A stretch of 42,572 nucleotides of DNA from positions 1 to 42,572 of the forward strand of contig NZ_LNSA01000035.1 of assembly GCF_001468465.1 (NCBI RefSeq). The letters run 5' to 3'. The notes under the pieces are model-generated. The model was not told the origin of the DNA and ran no database searches. It saw only the letters and a list, made by a program, of their open reading frames with translations. The position numbers and the translations under genes are program-made. Positions 27,330-35,287 of this stretch are shown one piece after another. Each line of letters starts with the position of its first letter. Position 1 is the stretch's first letter. Source of the stretch: Sphingopyxis sp. H115 (GTDB lineage Bacteria; Pseudomonadota; Alphaproteobacteria; Sphingomonadales; Sphingomonadaceae).

Positions 27330-28712
27330 ATGGCCGAAAACAAATCCTATTTCTTCTGCGGCATCGGCGGCTCGGGCATGCTGCCGCTGGCGATGATCGT
27401 CGCCGCACGCGGCGCCGCGGTATCGGGGTCGGATCGCAGCCGCGACCAAGGGCGAACGCCGGAGAAATTCGCCTGGCTCGAAAGCCAGGACATCGTATTT
27501 TTCCCGCAGGATGGCAGCGGGCCGCGTACGGGCCAAATTCTCGTCGCGTCGGCAGCGATCGAGGACAGTGTCCCCGATGTCGCCGCCGCCAACAGGCTCG
27601 GCCTGCCGCGGATGACGCGCGCCGACCTGAATGCGGCGCTGTTCAACGCAGCGGAAAAGGCGATCGGCATCGGCGGCACGAGCGGCAAATCGACCGTCAC
27701 CGGAATGATCGCCTGGATCCTCGAAAGCGTGGGGAAGAAGCCGACAGTAATGAACGGGGCGGTGATGCGCAATTTCTCCGGCGACGACCGGCCCTTTGCC
27801 AGCGCGCTCGTGGGTGACGATGCTTTTTACGTCAGCGAGGTCGACGAGAGCGACGGGTCGATCGCGCTCTACGCACCCGATGTCGCGGTCGTCACCAATA
27901 TCAGCCTCGACCACAAGAGCCTTGAAGAGTTGCACGGCCTCTTCGGCGATTTCGCCGCGAAGGCGCGCGTCGCGGTGATCAATGCCGACGATCCGGAATC
28001 GGCGCCGCTGGTGTCGGCCGGCAATGTCGTGGCCTTCGGTTTTGGCGACACCGCAACGGTGCGCGGCAGCGATTTCGAGGCGCTGCCCGATGGGTGCCGC
28101 TTCGCCGTCCATGCGGACGGCACCGCCTATCAGGTAAAGCTACGGATGCCCGGCCGCCACAATGCCGCCAATGCGCTCGCGGCGATCGCGGCGGCGCATG
28201 CGGCGGGTACAACCATCGCGCAGGCGGTCGAGGCACTCGCCGAATTCGCGGGTCTCGCGCGGCGCTATGAGGTGCTGGGACAGGCGAACGGCATCACCGT
28301 CATCGACGATTTTGCGCACAATCCGGACAAGGTCGCCGCGACGCTCGCCGCCGTTGCCGAACTGCCGGGCCGCGCTTTGCTCTTTTTCCAGCCGCACGGA
28401 TATGGCCCGCTGCGCCAGATGGGCAAGGAACTGGCGGCCAGCTTCGCCGCTGGAATGCGGTCCGACGACAAGCTCTATGTGTGCGATCCCGTCTATTTCG
28501 GCGGCACGGTGGACCGCAGCATCGGCAGCGAGGCGCTGGTCGCCGACATCGTCGCGGGCGGCGGCGATGCCGTCCATATGACGACCCGCGCGAACTGCGC
28601 CGCCGCGATGCTCGACGAAGCGAAGCCGGGCGACCGCATCCTGATCCTCGGCGCGCGCGACGACACGCTCACCGAATTTGGGAGGGAGTTGCTCGCCCGG
28701 CTTGGCGGTTAG
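27330..28712 (+). CDS. mpl: Mpl-type UDP-MurNAc:murein tripeptide ligase
   Basis: MurC-family ligase. Rossmann segment FFCGIGGSGMLPLAMIV (about residues 8-24), P-loop GGTSGKSTVTGMI (about 115-127), EVDESDGSIALY, GRHNAANALAAIAA and VIDDFAHNPDKVAATL are all visible. GTSGKS and DFAHNP fit the Mpl branch better than MurC (GTHGKT, DYAHHP); the true MurC is at 6595. Mpl attaches recycled L-Ala-D-Glu-mesoDAP to UDP-MurNAc. The neighbouring S66 L,D-carboxypeptidase supports this role. ATG 27330 (460 aa) is chosen from homology of the start; a GTG at 27288 is in frame. Final activity versus another Mur-like ligase is inferred. Confidence 0.85.
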   Translation: MAENKSYFFCGIGGSGMLPLAMIVAARGAAVSGSDRSRDQGRTPEKFAWLESQDIVFFPQDGSGPRTGQILVASAAIEDSVPDVAAANRLGLPRMTRADLNAALFNAAEKAIGIGGTSGKSTVTGMIAWILESVGKKPTVMNGAVMRNFSGDDRPFASALVGDDAFYVSEVDESDGSIALYAPDVAVVTNISLDHKSLEELHGLFGDFAAKARVAVINADDPESAPLVSAGNVVAFGFGDTATVRGSDFEALPDGCRFAVHADGTAYQVKLRMPGRHNAANALAAIAAAHAAGTTIAQAVEALAEFAGLARRYEVLGQANGITVIDDFAHNPDKVAATLAAVAELPGRALLFFQPHGYGPLRQMGKELAASFAAGMRSDDKLYVCDPVYFGGTVDRSIGSEALVADIVAGGGDAVHMTTRANCAAAMLDEAKPGDRILILGARDDTLTEFGRELLARLGG

Positions 28713-28990
28713 CCGAACGTATCTTCGATGTTGCTGATGCTCGCCTTGCGCGCCCGATACCGCCCGATACCGAAGCCGACGAAGAATACGATCGTTTCGA
28801 GAACCAGCTCGAACGCGATCGTGAAGATTATGGCGACGCTCACCGGAACTTCTTCCCCGCCCGTAATCAGGCCACCCAGTCCGCCGAACAGGCACGAAAG
28901 CAGGAGGATGACACCGGCGTGTTTCCACGCAAGCCGATCGCTGTTCATCCCCCAGCTAAACAGACCGATCAGCGCAGCAATTTCCAACAT
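28709..28990 (-). CDS. Small membrane protein, unknown function
   Basis: A 93-aa protein with about three hydrophobic segments (MLEIAALIGLFSWG, AGVILLLSCLFGGLGGLI, VAIIFTIAFELVLETIVFFVGFGIG) and a basic C-terminus (RYRARKAS). ATG 28990 has a strong AGGGGGA ribosome site. Its stop overlaps the convergent mpl stop by 4 nt. I do not recognise a family. Confidence 0.7.
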   Translation of the reverse strand: MLEIAALIGLFSWGMNSDRLAWKHAGVILLLSCLFGGLGGLITGGEEVPVSVAIIFTIAFELVLETIVFFVGFGIGRYRARKASISNIEDTFG

Positions 28991-29062
28991 CTCAGTCCCC
29001 CTCAATCCCGGCAGGGGTGTTGCGCGTCGCAGCGGGAGGAGCAAGCCTTTTCAGGCGCAGCC

Positions 29063-29090
29063 TTGCTTTCTCGCCGCGAATCTGTATAGG
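29063..29090 (+). promoter_or_regulatory. Sigma-70-type promoter for rpsF operon
   Basis: TTGCTT (29063-29068), 16-bp spacer, TATAGG (29085-29090). A start near 29097 would give a leader of about 128 nt before rpsF. The leader contains GCCGGACGACAGCCGGAGGGG-like sequence (29151-29171), which could form a small stem and might serve S6:S18 autoregulation as known for other rpsF leaders; that part is weak. Confidence 0.6.
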
Positions 29091-29224
29091 CGCCCTCATT
29101 CGGGGCGAGGCCTTGTGCCGTTCGCCCCGTTTGCTTTGCACCAATACGCAAAGCCGGACGACAGCCGGAGGGGTTTCGCGATTGGCGCGAAATCAGCGAT
29201 CGGCCAAATCGAAGGACGCAAACC

Positions 29225-29590
29225 ATGCCGTTTTACGAGCATGTCTTTATCGCGCGTCAGGACCTGAGCCAGGCTCAGGTCGATGCGCTGGCGGAAACCG
29301 TCACCAACGTCATCGGCGAATTCAAGGGCACGGTCCACAAGACCGAGACCTGGGGCCTGAAGCAGCTCGCCTACAAGATCCAGAAGAACCGCAAGGGTCA
29401 TTATGTGATGCTGTCGGCCGAAGTGTCGGGCGAAGCGATCGCAGAGATCGAGCGTCAGGCTGCGATCAACGAAGATATCATCCGCTGGCTCACCATCAAG
29501 GTCGACGAACTCGAAAAGGGTCCGTCGGTGATGATGCGCAAGCAGGAACGCCGCGGTGGCCGCGGTCGTGACCGCGACGGCGAAGAATAA
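29225..29590 (+). CDS. rpsF: Ribosomal protein bS6
   Basis: Small-subunit protein that binds 16S rRNA together with bS18. The N-terminus [15 protein letters not shown], the central [21 protein letters not shown] and INEDIIRWL are bS6 hallmarks. The C-terminus adds an Arg/Gly-rich tail ([12 protein letters not shown]). Length 121 aa. AAGGAC precedes the start. It heads an operon with rpsR (11-nt gap) and rplI (13-nt gap). Confidence 0.98.
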   Translation: MPFYEHVFIARQDLSQAQVDALAETVTNVIGEFKGTVHKTETWGLKQLAYKIQKNRKGHYVMLSAEVSGEAIAEIERQAAINEDIIRWLTIKVDELEKGPSVMMRKQERRGGRGRDRDGEE

Positions 29591-29601
29591 GGAACAGCAT
29601 C

Positions 29602-29826
29602 ATGGCACGACCCTTTTTCCGCCGCCGCAAGACCTGCCCCTTCAGCGCGAAGGACGCGCCGGTCATCGATTATAAGGACGTCCGCCTGCTCCAGGGTTAC
29701 CTGTCGGAGCGCGGCAAGATCGTCCCGTCGCGGATCACCGCGGTGTCCACCAAGAAGCAGCGTGAGCTGGCGAAGGCGATCAAGCGTTCGCGCCACATCG
29801 GCCTGCTCCCCTACATCGTGAAGTAA
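29602..29826 (+). CDS. rpsR: Ribosomal protein bS18
   Basis: Small-subunit protein that forms a heterodimer with bS6 on the platform. [14 protein letters not shown] at the N-terminus, [19 protein letters not shown] and [30 protein letters not shown] (split here for length: [19 protein letters not shown]) are diagnostic. Length 74 aa. AAGGAA lies upstream of ATG 29602. It is the middle gene of rpsF-rpsR-rplI. Confidence 0.98.
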   Translation: MARPFFRRRKTCPFSAKDAPVIDYKDVRLLQGYLSERGKIVPSRITAVSTKKQRELAKAIKRSRHIGLLPYIVK

Positions 29827-29839
29827 GGAGGGCGGACAG

Positions 29840-30469
29840 ATGGAAATCATCCTGCTCGAACGTATCGAGAAACTGGGCGGTATCGGCGACGTCGTCACCG
29901 TCAAGAACGGCTTTGCCCGTAACTATCTGCTGCCGAACAACAAGGCGCTTCGTGCGAACGACGCCAACAAGAAGCTGTTCGAAGCCAACCGTTCGAAGAT
30001 CGAGGCCGACAACGCCGAGCGTCGCACCGACGCCGAAGGCCGCGCCAAGGACATCGACGGCAAGCAGATCGTCCTGATCCGTCAGGCGTCGAACACCGGC
30101 CAGCTTTATGGTTCGGTTGCGGTCCGCGACATCGTCGAGGCGCTGACCGAAGACGGCGTCCAGGGCGTCACCAAGGCGATGGTCGAACTCGAACGCCCGA
30201 TCAAGTCGCTCGGCCTCGTCGACGTCAAGGTCAAGCTGCACCCCGAGGTCGTCGTGACCGTCGGCGTCAACGTCGCGCGTTCGCCCGACGAAGCCGAAAT
30301 GCAGAAGCAGGGCATCGACGTCATCGCCGCGATGTTCGAAGAAGAACAGGCCGAGGCCGCTGCTGCCGCGCTCGAACCCGACAGCGAGGACGAATTCGAA
30401 GACGCGACGCCGCCTTCGCAACTCGCTGCCGAGGAGGCTCCGGCTGCGGACGAGGACGAAGAGGCCTGA
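29840..30469 (+). CDS. rplI: Ribosomal protein bL9 with acidic C-terminal tail
   Basis: Large-subunit protein that binds 23S rRNA near the L1 stalk. MEIILLERIEKLGGIGDVV and NGFARNYLLPNNKAL are the N-terminal hallmarks, with a helix rich in Lys/Glu/Asn and a C-terminal domain (GQLYGSVAVRDIVEAL, KSLGLVDVKVKLHPEV). Residues from about 165 onward form an Ala/Glu/Asp-rich tail, making it 209 aa against about 150 in E. coli. AAGGAGGG precedes the start. An intrinsic terminator lies 27 nt past the stop. Confidence 0.97.
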   Translation: MEIILLERIEKLGGIGDVVTVKNGFARNYLLPNNKALRANDANKKLFEANRSKIEADNAERRTDAEGRAKDIDGKQIVLIRQASNTGQLYGSVAVRDIVEALTEDGVQGVTKAMVELERPIKSLGLVDVKVKLHPEVVVTVGVNVARSPDEAEMQKQGIDVIAAMFEEEQAEAAAAALEPDSEDEFEDATPPSQLAAEEAPAADEDEEA

Positions 30470-30496
30470 GCTTCTTCTTCTCGCAAGTAAAAAAAA

Positions 30497-30528
30497 GGCT
30501 TCGGAACTTCGGTTCCGGAGCCTTTTTT
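30497..30528 (+). terminator. Intrinsic terminator of the rpsF-rpsR-rplI operon
   Basis: GGCTTCGGAAC (30497-30507) pairs with GTTCCGGAGCC (30512-30522) over 11 bp with one G-U wobble, closing a TTCG tetraloop. Six Ts follow (30523-30528) and an A-tract precedes it, so it could work on both strands. Confidence 0.92.
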
Positions 30529-30566
30529 CTTTGACGACGCATCGACAGCGAGACAATTTTTGCGAG

Positions 30567-31100
30567 ATGAGTCGATCGGGAGCAATATTGCTGACGTGCC
30601 TGTTGGTCGCAGGTTGCGGAGCGCCACATGACGCGGCAGAGAAACGACCCACCCGCGATCTCGAAACTCTGGTTCGCAACGAGATCGCAAGCGACGAAGA
30701 AGATTGGTCGGGCGACGGATTATTTGGCCCGGTGAAACTGAATATTCTGAAGGCATCGGTTCCCGGCACGGCGCTCACGCTGATCTACCCCTACGGCGGT
30801 CGTATGTGTGGCTCGGGCGGCTGCTCACTCTTTGTGGTGGAGCAAAATGACGATGGGGTCAGAATTATCGGCCGGACGGCGCAGGTTCTTCTGCCGGTTA
30901 AGCGCGTCGCGGGCGGCAGCTCGGCCCATCCCGATTTCAGCGTTTTCCTTCGCGGCTACGGTGAATTGGGGACGCGGGTGAGACTGGCCTATGCTGCAGG
31001 ACGCTATCCCGGCAATGCGTCGTTACCGCCCGCACATAGGCTGCCTGACGACGGCGACGGCCTCGTGCTGCTCGACTATCCGCGCGCGACCTCTCAATAA
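30567..31100 (+). CDS. Predicted lipoprotein, unknown function
   Basis: Begins MSRSGAILLTCLLVAGCGAP, a lipoprotein signal peptide with lipobox VAGC (Cys about residue 17). The mature part is acidic at first (NEIASDEEDWSG), then has GGRMCGSGGCSLFVVEQ with two cysteines that could form a disulfide, and a beta-rich C-terminus. ATG 30567 (177 aa) starts the signal peptide; an in-frame upstream start exists but would add a leader within the terminator region. It ends 7 nt inside the convergent folE gene. No family recognised. Confidence 0.7.
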   Translation: MSRSGAILLTCLLVAGCGAPHDAAEKRPTRDLETLVRNEIASDEEDWSGDGLFGPVKLNILKASVPGTALTLIYPYGGRMCGSGGCSLFVVEQNDDGVRIIGRTAQVLLPVKRVAGGSSAHPDFSVFLRGYGELGTRVRLAYAAGRYPGNASLPPAHRLPDDGDGLVLLDYPRATSQ

Positions 31101-31696
31101 CCCATCAGCGACAGCACTTCCTTGCGGCTGCGTTCGTCTTCGAGGAAACAGCCGAGCAGGCGGCTGGTCACCATGCCGACGCCGGGGGTGCGGACGCCGC
31201 GCCCGGTCATGCACCCGTGCTGCGCGTCGATCACCACCGCAACGCCGTGCGGGTGGAGATTGTCCCATATGCATTTCGCGACTTCGGCGGTCAGCCGTTC
31301 CTGCACCTGCAGGCGCCGCGCATAACCGTTGAGCACGCGCGCGAGCTTCGAGATGCCGACGACGCGATCCTTGGGCAGATAGGCGATCGATGCCTTGCCG
31401 GTGATCGGCGCCATATGATGTTCACAGTGCGACTGGAACGGAATGTCGCGCAGGAGCACGATCTCGTCATAGCCGCCCACTTCCTCGAAAGTGCGCGACA
31501 AATGGATCGCAGGATCGTCGGCATAACCCGAGCAATATTCTTTCCACGCGCGCGCGACGCGCCGCGGCGTATCGAGCAGGCCTTCGCGCTGGGGATCGTC
31601 GCCCGCCCATTCGATCAGCGTCCGCACGGCGTCCGCAACATGATCGGGGACGACCACCTTGCCGTCCGGTCCCAACTCGGTCTTGTTGTCGCTCAT
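31094..31696 (-). CDS. folE: GTP cyclohydrolase I
   Basis: Zinc enzyme that converts GTP to 7,8-dihydroneopterin triphosphate, the entry to folate (and related pterins). FQSHCEHHMAPITGKASIAY contains zinc ligands (about Cys91, His94), and QHGCMTGRGVRTPG holds the third (about Cys162). LLDTPRRVARAWKEY and KLARVLNGYARRLQVQERL are also typical. ATG 31696 (200 aa) has GGGGCG upstream; the open frame to 31897 is not conserved-looking. Confidence 0.97.
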   Translation of the reverse strand: MSDNKTELGPDGKVVVPDHVADAVRTLIEWAGDDPQREGLLDTPRRVARAWKEYCSGYADDPAIHLSRTFEEVGGYDEIVLLRDIPFQSHCEHHMAPITGKASIAYLPKDRVVGISKLARVLNGYARRLQVQERLTAEVAKCIWDNLHPHGVAVVIDAQHGCMTGRGVRTPGVGMVTSRLLGCFLEDERSRKEVLSLMGY

Positions 31697-31871
31697 CGCC
31701 CCGCTTTCACTGTTGCCTTGATGTCGCACATTTCGACGTCCCGGTGCCGATAAGCAAGGGCCGGACCAAAAGAAATTGTCCTCCCTCATCAACTTTACGT
31801 TGCGGAATCTTAGCTTTTTCACCTTTCCGAGAGGCGCGGATTCACGTCCTTTTTTGGGCCTAACAAGTGAC

Positions 31872-31887
31872 TTGACGCTTTCGTCAA
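31872..31887. promoter_or_regulatory. Palindrome TTGACG-CTTT-CGTCAA upstream of TonB receptor
   Basis: Perfect 6-bp inverted repeat with 4-nt spacer in the 440-nt gap between divergent folE and the receptor at 32137. TTGACG resembles a -35 hexamer, but no matching -10 was found 16-18 nt away. A second small stem, ACCCGC-CCAA-GCGGGT, lies at 31917-31932. It could be an operator for an unlinked regulator or a transcript hairpin. Confidence 0.35.
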
Positions 31888-31983
31888 CTCGGCGCACCTT
31901 TGTCTTGCATTACAGAACCCGCCCAAGCGGGTCGTGATCCGGAGAGGCCGCGCGTTTTTCCCCGACGCCGGCGGGAGAGGACG

Positions 31984-32088
31984 ATGACCAGCACAGCTGG
32001 CAAGTGGGACATCAATGCGCGTCTGGCCATGGCGGCCCGGCGACCTTTGCCATGCTTGGTCGGTTCCCCTCCCCTTACCACAATTTGA
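31984..32088 (+). CDS. Candidate 34-aa leader ORF before TonB receptor
   Basis: ATG at 31984 follows a strong purine-rich GGGAGAGG site and encodes 34 residues starting MTSTAGKWDINARLAMAA, ending in TGA at 32088. It lies 48 nt before the receptor ATG. A short stem CCCGC-ACCTC-GCGGG (32101-32115) sits between it and the receptor's GGGAGG site. Its translation is inferred only from the ribosome site; it may be an upstream ORF affecting receptor expression or simply non-coding leader. Confidence 0.3.
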   Translation: MTSTAGKWDINARLAMAARRPLPCLVGSPPLTTI

Positions 32089-32136
32089 AAGTTGGGCGTT
32101 CCCGCACCTCGCGGGTTCGAAAAAGGGAGGCTGTAA

Positions 32137-35100
32137 ATGAAGTTCAAGGCACTGATCGGAACCTCGATCCTTGCGATGACGGTGGCGACACCGGTCTATG
32201 CGCAGGATGCGGCGGAAGAAGTTGAACGCGATGCTTTCGGCGGCGAAATCGTCGTCACGGCGCAGCGCCAGTCGGAACGCCTGCAAGACGTGCCGATCGC
32301 CGTCAGCGCCTTTTCGAGCGAGGCGCTCGAAGCGCAGCAGATCAAGACGCCATCGGATCTTCAGCTGACGTTGCCCAACGTCACCTTCACCAAGACCAAT
32401 TTTACGGGCGCGAGCTTCACGATTCGCGGCATCGGCGATCTTTGCGTCGGCACGACCTGCGACAGCGCGACCGCGATCCACCTGAACGGCGACCCGCTGT
32501 TTTCGACCCGCCTGTTCGAAACCGAATTCTTCGACCTCGAACGCGTCGAGGTTCTCCGCGGCCCGCAAGGCACGCTGTTCGGCCGCAACGCGACGTCGGG
32601 GGTGGTCAACGTCATCACCGCCAAGCCGAAACTCGGCACCTTCGAAGCCGCCGCCGAAGCCGAATATGGCAATTATGAATCGATGAAGGGCAAGGCGATG
32701 GTGAACATCCCCGTCGGGGACACCATGGCGCTGCGCGTTGCGGGCATCTACCTGAACCGCGACGGCTATACGAAAAACACCTTCCTCAATACGCGCATCG
32801 ACGATCGCGACCTCTATTCGGTTCGCGGGTCGCTGCGCTGGGAGCCGTCCGACGATACGACGATCGATCTGCTCGCATCCTATTTCCGGGAAAAGGACCG
32901 GCGCACGCGCATCCAGAAACAGCTTTGCCAACGCGACCCGACCGGCATCCTCGGCTGTCTCAACAGCCGCCTCGACAATTCGCCCTTCAACGGCAATGCG
33001 ACCTTCACCGCCGCGCTGACCTCGCGCGAGTTCCTGGCGATCCGCGGCATTCCGCAAGGCTTTGCGCTCGGCAGCCTTTATGGCCCCGACGTCTATGCCA
33101 ATACCACGATCCCGGACGATCCGCGGACGGTGAACACCGCCTATACCCCCGAATATTTCACCAGCGAACTCACGTTGCAGGGCCAGATCGAACATAATTT
33201 CGGCCCCGTTTCGCTCCAGGTTTCGGGCCAGTATCAGAAGGTCAAGCTCGACGCGTCGCAGGATTACAACAGCAATATCGGCAACCGCTCGCTCTATGCG
33301 CAGGGACTGAACACGCTCGCATTCTTCGCGGCCAACCCCATTCCGCTGGGCGTGGACGCGGGCGGAAACCCGATCCTGTCCAACGCCTATTTCGGCCCGG
33401 TGGCTGCGGCGATCATTCCCGACGGCCCCGACGGCCAGCTCTGTACGTCGCTCGCCGAGGAAAGCGGCTATGGAAGCTACGGCGGCCAGAAGATCTGCAG
33501 CGACCAGTCCCTCCAGTTCGACCGGTCGAACCAGTATAACAGCAGCTGGTCGGTCGAAGGTATTTTGTCGAGCGACCTCGACGGGCCGTTCAACTTCCTG
33601 GTCGGCGGCATCTACGCCGATTACCACCTGACCGAGAACAGTTATTATGTGAACGCTTTCCCGATCGATTATCTGACTGGGGTTCTGGGGGCGTTCACCG
33701 CCGCCACCAACCGCGTTCCCGACCCGAACAATCCGGGGCAGACGATCGCGGCGCCCTTGCCGCCGTCGTTCCTCGCGACACCTTTCTTCCGCAACAACAC
33801 CGACGATCTGAAGATCACGTCCTACGGCCTGTTCGGCGAAGCCTATTTCGAGGTCAGCGACCGGCTGAAACTGACGGCGGGCCTGCGGTACAATAATGAC
33901 AAGAAGAGCGTGCGGGCGCGGTCGACGCTGGCAAGCTTCCTTGCGCCGCACGGCGGCACGGGCAGCGCGTTCGACTCGCCGTTCGTGGGCTCGTTCGACG
34001 CCGACCCCGGCACGCCGGGCAACCAGATCATCCAGGAACGGTCGGTCAAGTTCAACAAGCTGACCGGCCGCGCGGTGCTCGACTTCAAGGTCACCGAGGA
34101 TAACCTTCTCTATGCCTCCTATTCGCGCGGCTATAAATCAGGCGGCATCAACCCGCCGCTACAGCCAATCTTCGAGGTACCCGAAAGCTTCAAGCCCGAA
34201 CAGGTCGACGCGTTCGAAATCGGGTCGAAAAACACCTTTGGCAATGGCGCGCTCCAGCTGAACCTCACCGCCTTCTATTATAAGTATAAGGACCTGCAGC
34301 TCAGCAAGATCGTCGCCCGCACCGCGGTCAACGACAATGTCAGCGCCGACATCTATGGCTTCGAGGCCGAAGCGATCGTCCGGCCCGACCCCGACTTCGT
34401 CGTCAACCTCGGCTTCAGCTACCTGCACAGCAAGGTCACCGACGACAAATTTACCAGCAACCCGCGCGATTTCGGCGGCGGCCGCGCCGATGCAGTGATC
34501 ATCAAGGATATCACCAACGCCGCAAACTGTGCCGTCGCATCCTCTTCGGGCAACGTCGCGGGGGTCAACGCGTTTGTGAACAGCGTCCAGCAGGTGATCA
34601 ACGGGGGCTTCGTCCCGGGCGTAGCCGGGGGCGCAAACCTGCAACCGACGACCGCGTTCCCGGCCGATGGCGGCATCGCTTCGACCGGCGCTTTCAGCAT
34701 CTGTTCGGTCATGGACGCCGCCGCTGCCGGCGCTTTCGCGCCGGCGGGTCTGGATCCGGCAGCGTTCGGCGGGATCGATTATTTCTCCGCCGGCATTCCG
34801 GTCAACATCAAGGGCAACGAGCTCCCGCAAGCTCCGAACTACAAGTTCAGCGCGGGCGTGCAATATACGGCGCGGCTCGGCGACGGCGGCATGTCGCTCG
34901 TCCCGCGCCTGGACCTTGCCTATACCGGCGAAAGCTATGGCAGCATCTTCAACGGCAACGTCAACCGCATCAAGGGCTATGCCCAGGTCAACGCCCAGCT
35001 GCAGCTGAACGGTCCCGACGACAAATGGTATGTCAAAGGCTTCATCCAGAATGTCTTCGACGCCAACAGCGTCACGGGCCTGTACATCACCGACCAGTCG

Positions 35101-35172
35101 TCGGGTAATTACACCAACATCTTCACGCTTGAACCGCGCCGCTACGGCATTGCGGCGGGCGTGCGGTTCTAA
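32137..35172 (+). CDS. TonB-dependent outer membrane receptor (large)
   Basis: Signal peptide MKFKALIGTSILAMTVATPVYAQ, then GGEIVVTAQRQSERLQDVPIAVS (TonB box and plug start), FTIRGIG, LERVEVLRGPQGTLFGRNATSG and NVITAKPK, all standard plug motifs. The long barrel ends in a strand finishing ...RYGIAAGVRF with the terminal Phe expected for BAM insertion. Length is 1011 aa, typical of the large sphingomonad receptor group, which usually import siderophores, glycans or aromatic-linked compounds. GGGAGG lies 6 nt before ATG 32137. Substrate cannot be named from sequence. A strong bidirectional terminator follows. Confidence 0.95.
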   Translation: MKFKALIGTSILAMTVATPVYAQDAAEEVERDAFGGEIVVTAQRQSERLQDVPIAVSAFSSEALEAQQIKTPSDLQLTLPNVTFTKTNFTGASFTIRGIGDLCVGTTCDSATAIHLNGDPLFSTRLFETEFFDLERVEVLRGPQGTLFGRNATSGVVNVITAKPKLGTFEAAAEAEYGNYESMKGKAMVNIPVGDTMALRVAGIYLNRDGYTKNTFLNTRIDDRDLYSVRGSLRWEPSDDTTIDLLASYFREKDRRTRIQKQLCQRDPTGILGCLNSRLDNSPFNGNATFTAALTSREFLAIRGIPQGFALGSLYGPDVYANTTIPDDPRTVNTAYTPEYFTSELTLQGQIEHNFGPVSLQVSGQYQKVKLDASQDYNSNIGNRSLYAQGLNTLAFFAANPIPLGVDAGGNPILSNAYFGPVAAAIIPDGPDGQLCTSLAEESGYGSYGGQKICSDQSLQFDRSNQYNSSWSVEGILSSDLDGPFNFLVGGIYADYHLTENSYYVNAFPIDYLTGVLGAFTAATNRVPDPNNPGQTIAAPLPPSFLATPFFRNNTDDLKITSYGLFGEAYFEVSDRLKLTAGLRYNNDKKSVRARSTLASFLAPHGGTGSAFDSPFVGSFDADPGTPGNQIIQERSVKFNKLTGRAVLDFKVTEDNLLYASYSRGYKSGGINPPLQPIFEVPESFKPEQVDAFEIGSKNTFGNGALQLNLTAFYYKYKDLQLSKIVARTAVNDNVSADIYGFEAEAIVRPDPDFVVNLGFSYLHSKVTDDKFTSNPRDFGGGRADAVIIKDITNAANCAVASSSGNVAGVNAFVNSVQQVINGGFVPGVAGGANLQPTTAFPADGGIASTGAFSICSVMDAAAAGAFAPAGLDPAAFGGIDYFSAGIPVNIKGNELPQAPNYKFSAGVQYTARLGDGGMSLVPRLDLAYTGESYGSIFNGNVNRIKGYAQVNAQLQLNGPDDKWYVKGFIQNVFDANSVTGLYITDQSSGNYTNIFTLEPRRYGIAAGVRF

Positions 35173-35196
35173 ACGCCTCGGCGGCAACGCCAAAAA

Positions 35197-35235
35197 AGAA
35201 ACCCCGGCCTCTCGACAAGAGAGGCCGGGGTTTCT
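35197..35235. terminator. Bidirectional intrinsic terminator between convergent TonB receptors
   Basis: A perfect 17-bp stem (35197-35213 with 35219-35235) around the loop GACAA, with an A-run before it and T-run after it on the plus strand. It can end transcripts of both the upstream plus-strand receptor and the downstream minus-strand receptor gene. Confidence 0.95.
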
Positions 35236-35287
35236 TTTGTCCGCAAAGGACCGGGCGAAGCGGCGAACCGCTGCGCCCCTGGCCCGA

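Noticed and set aside
31697..31897. N-terminal extension of FolE
   Set aside because: It lies in the intergenic region and FolE homology starts after ATG 31696.
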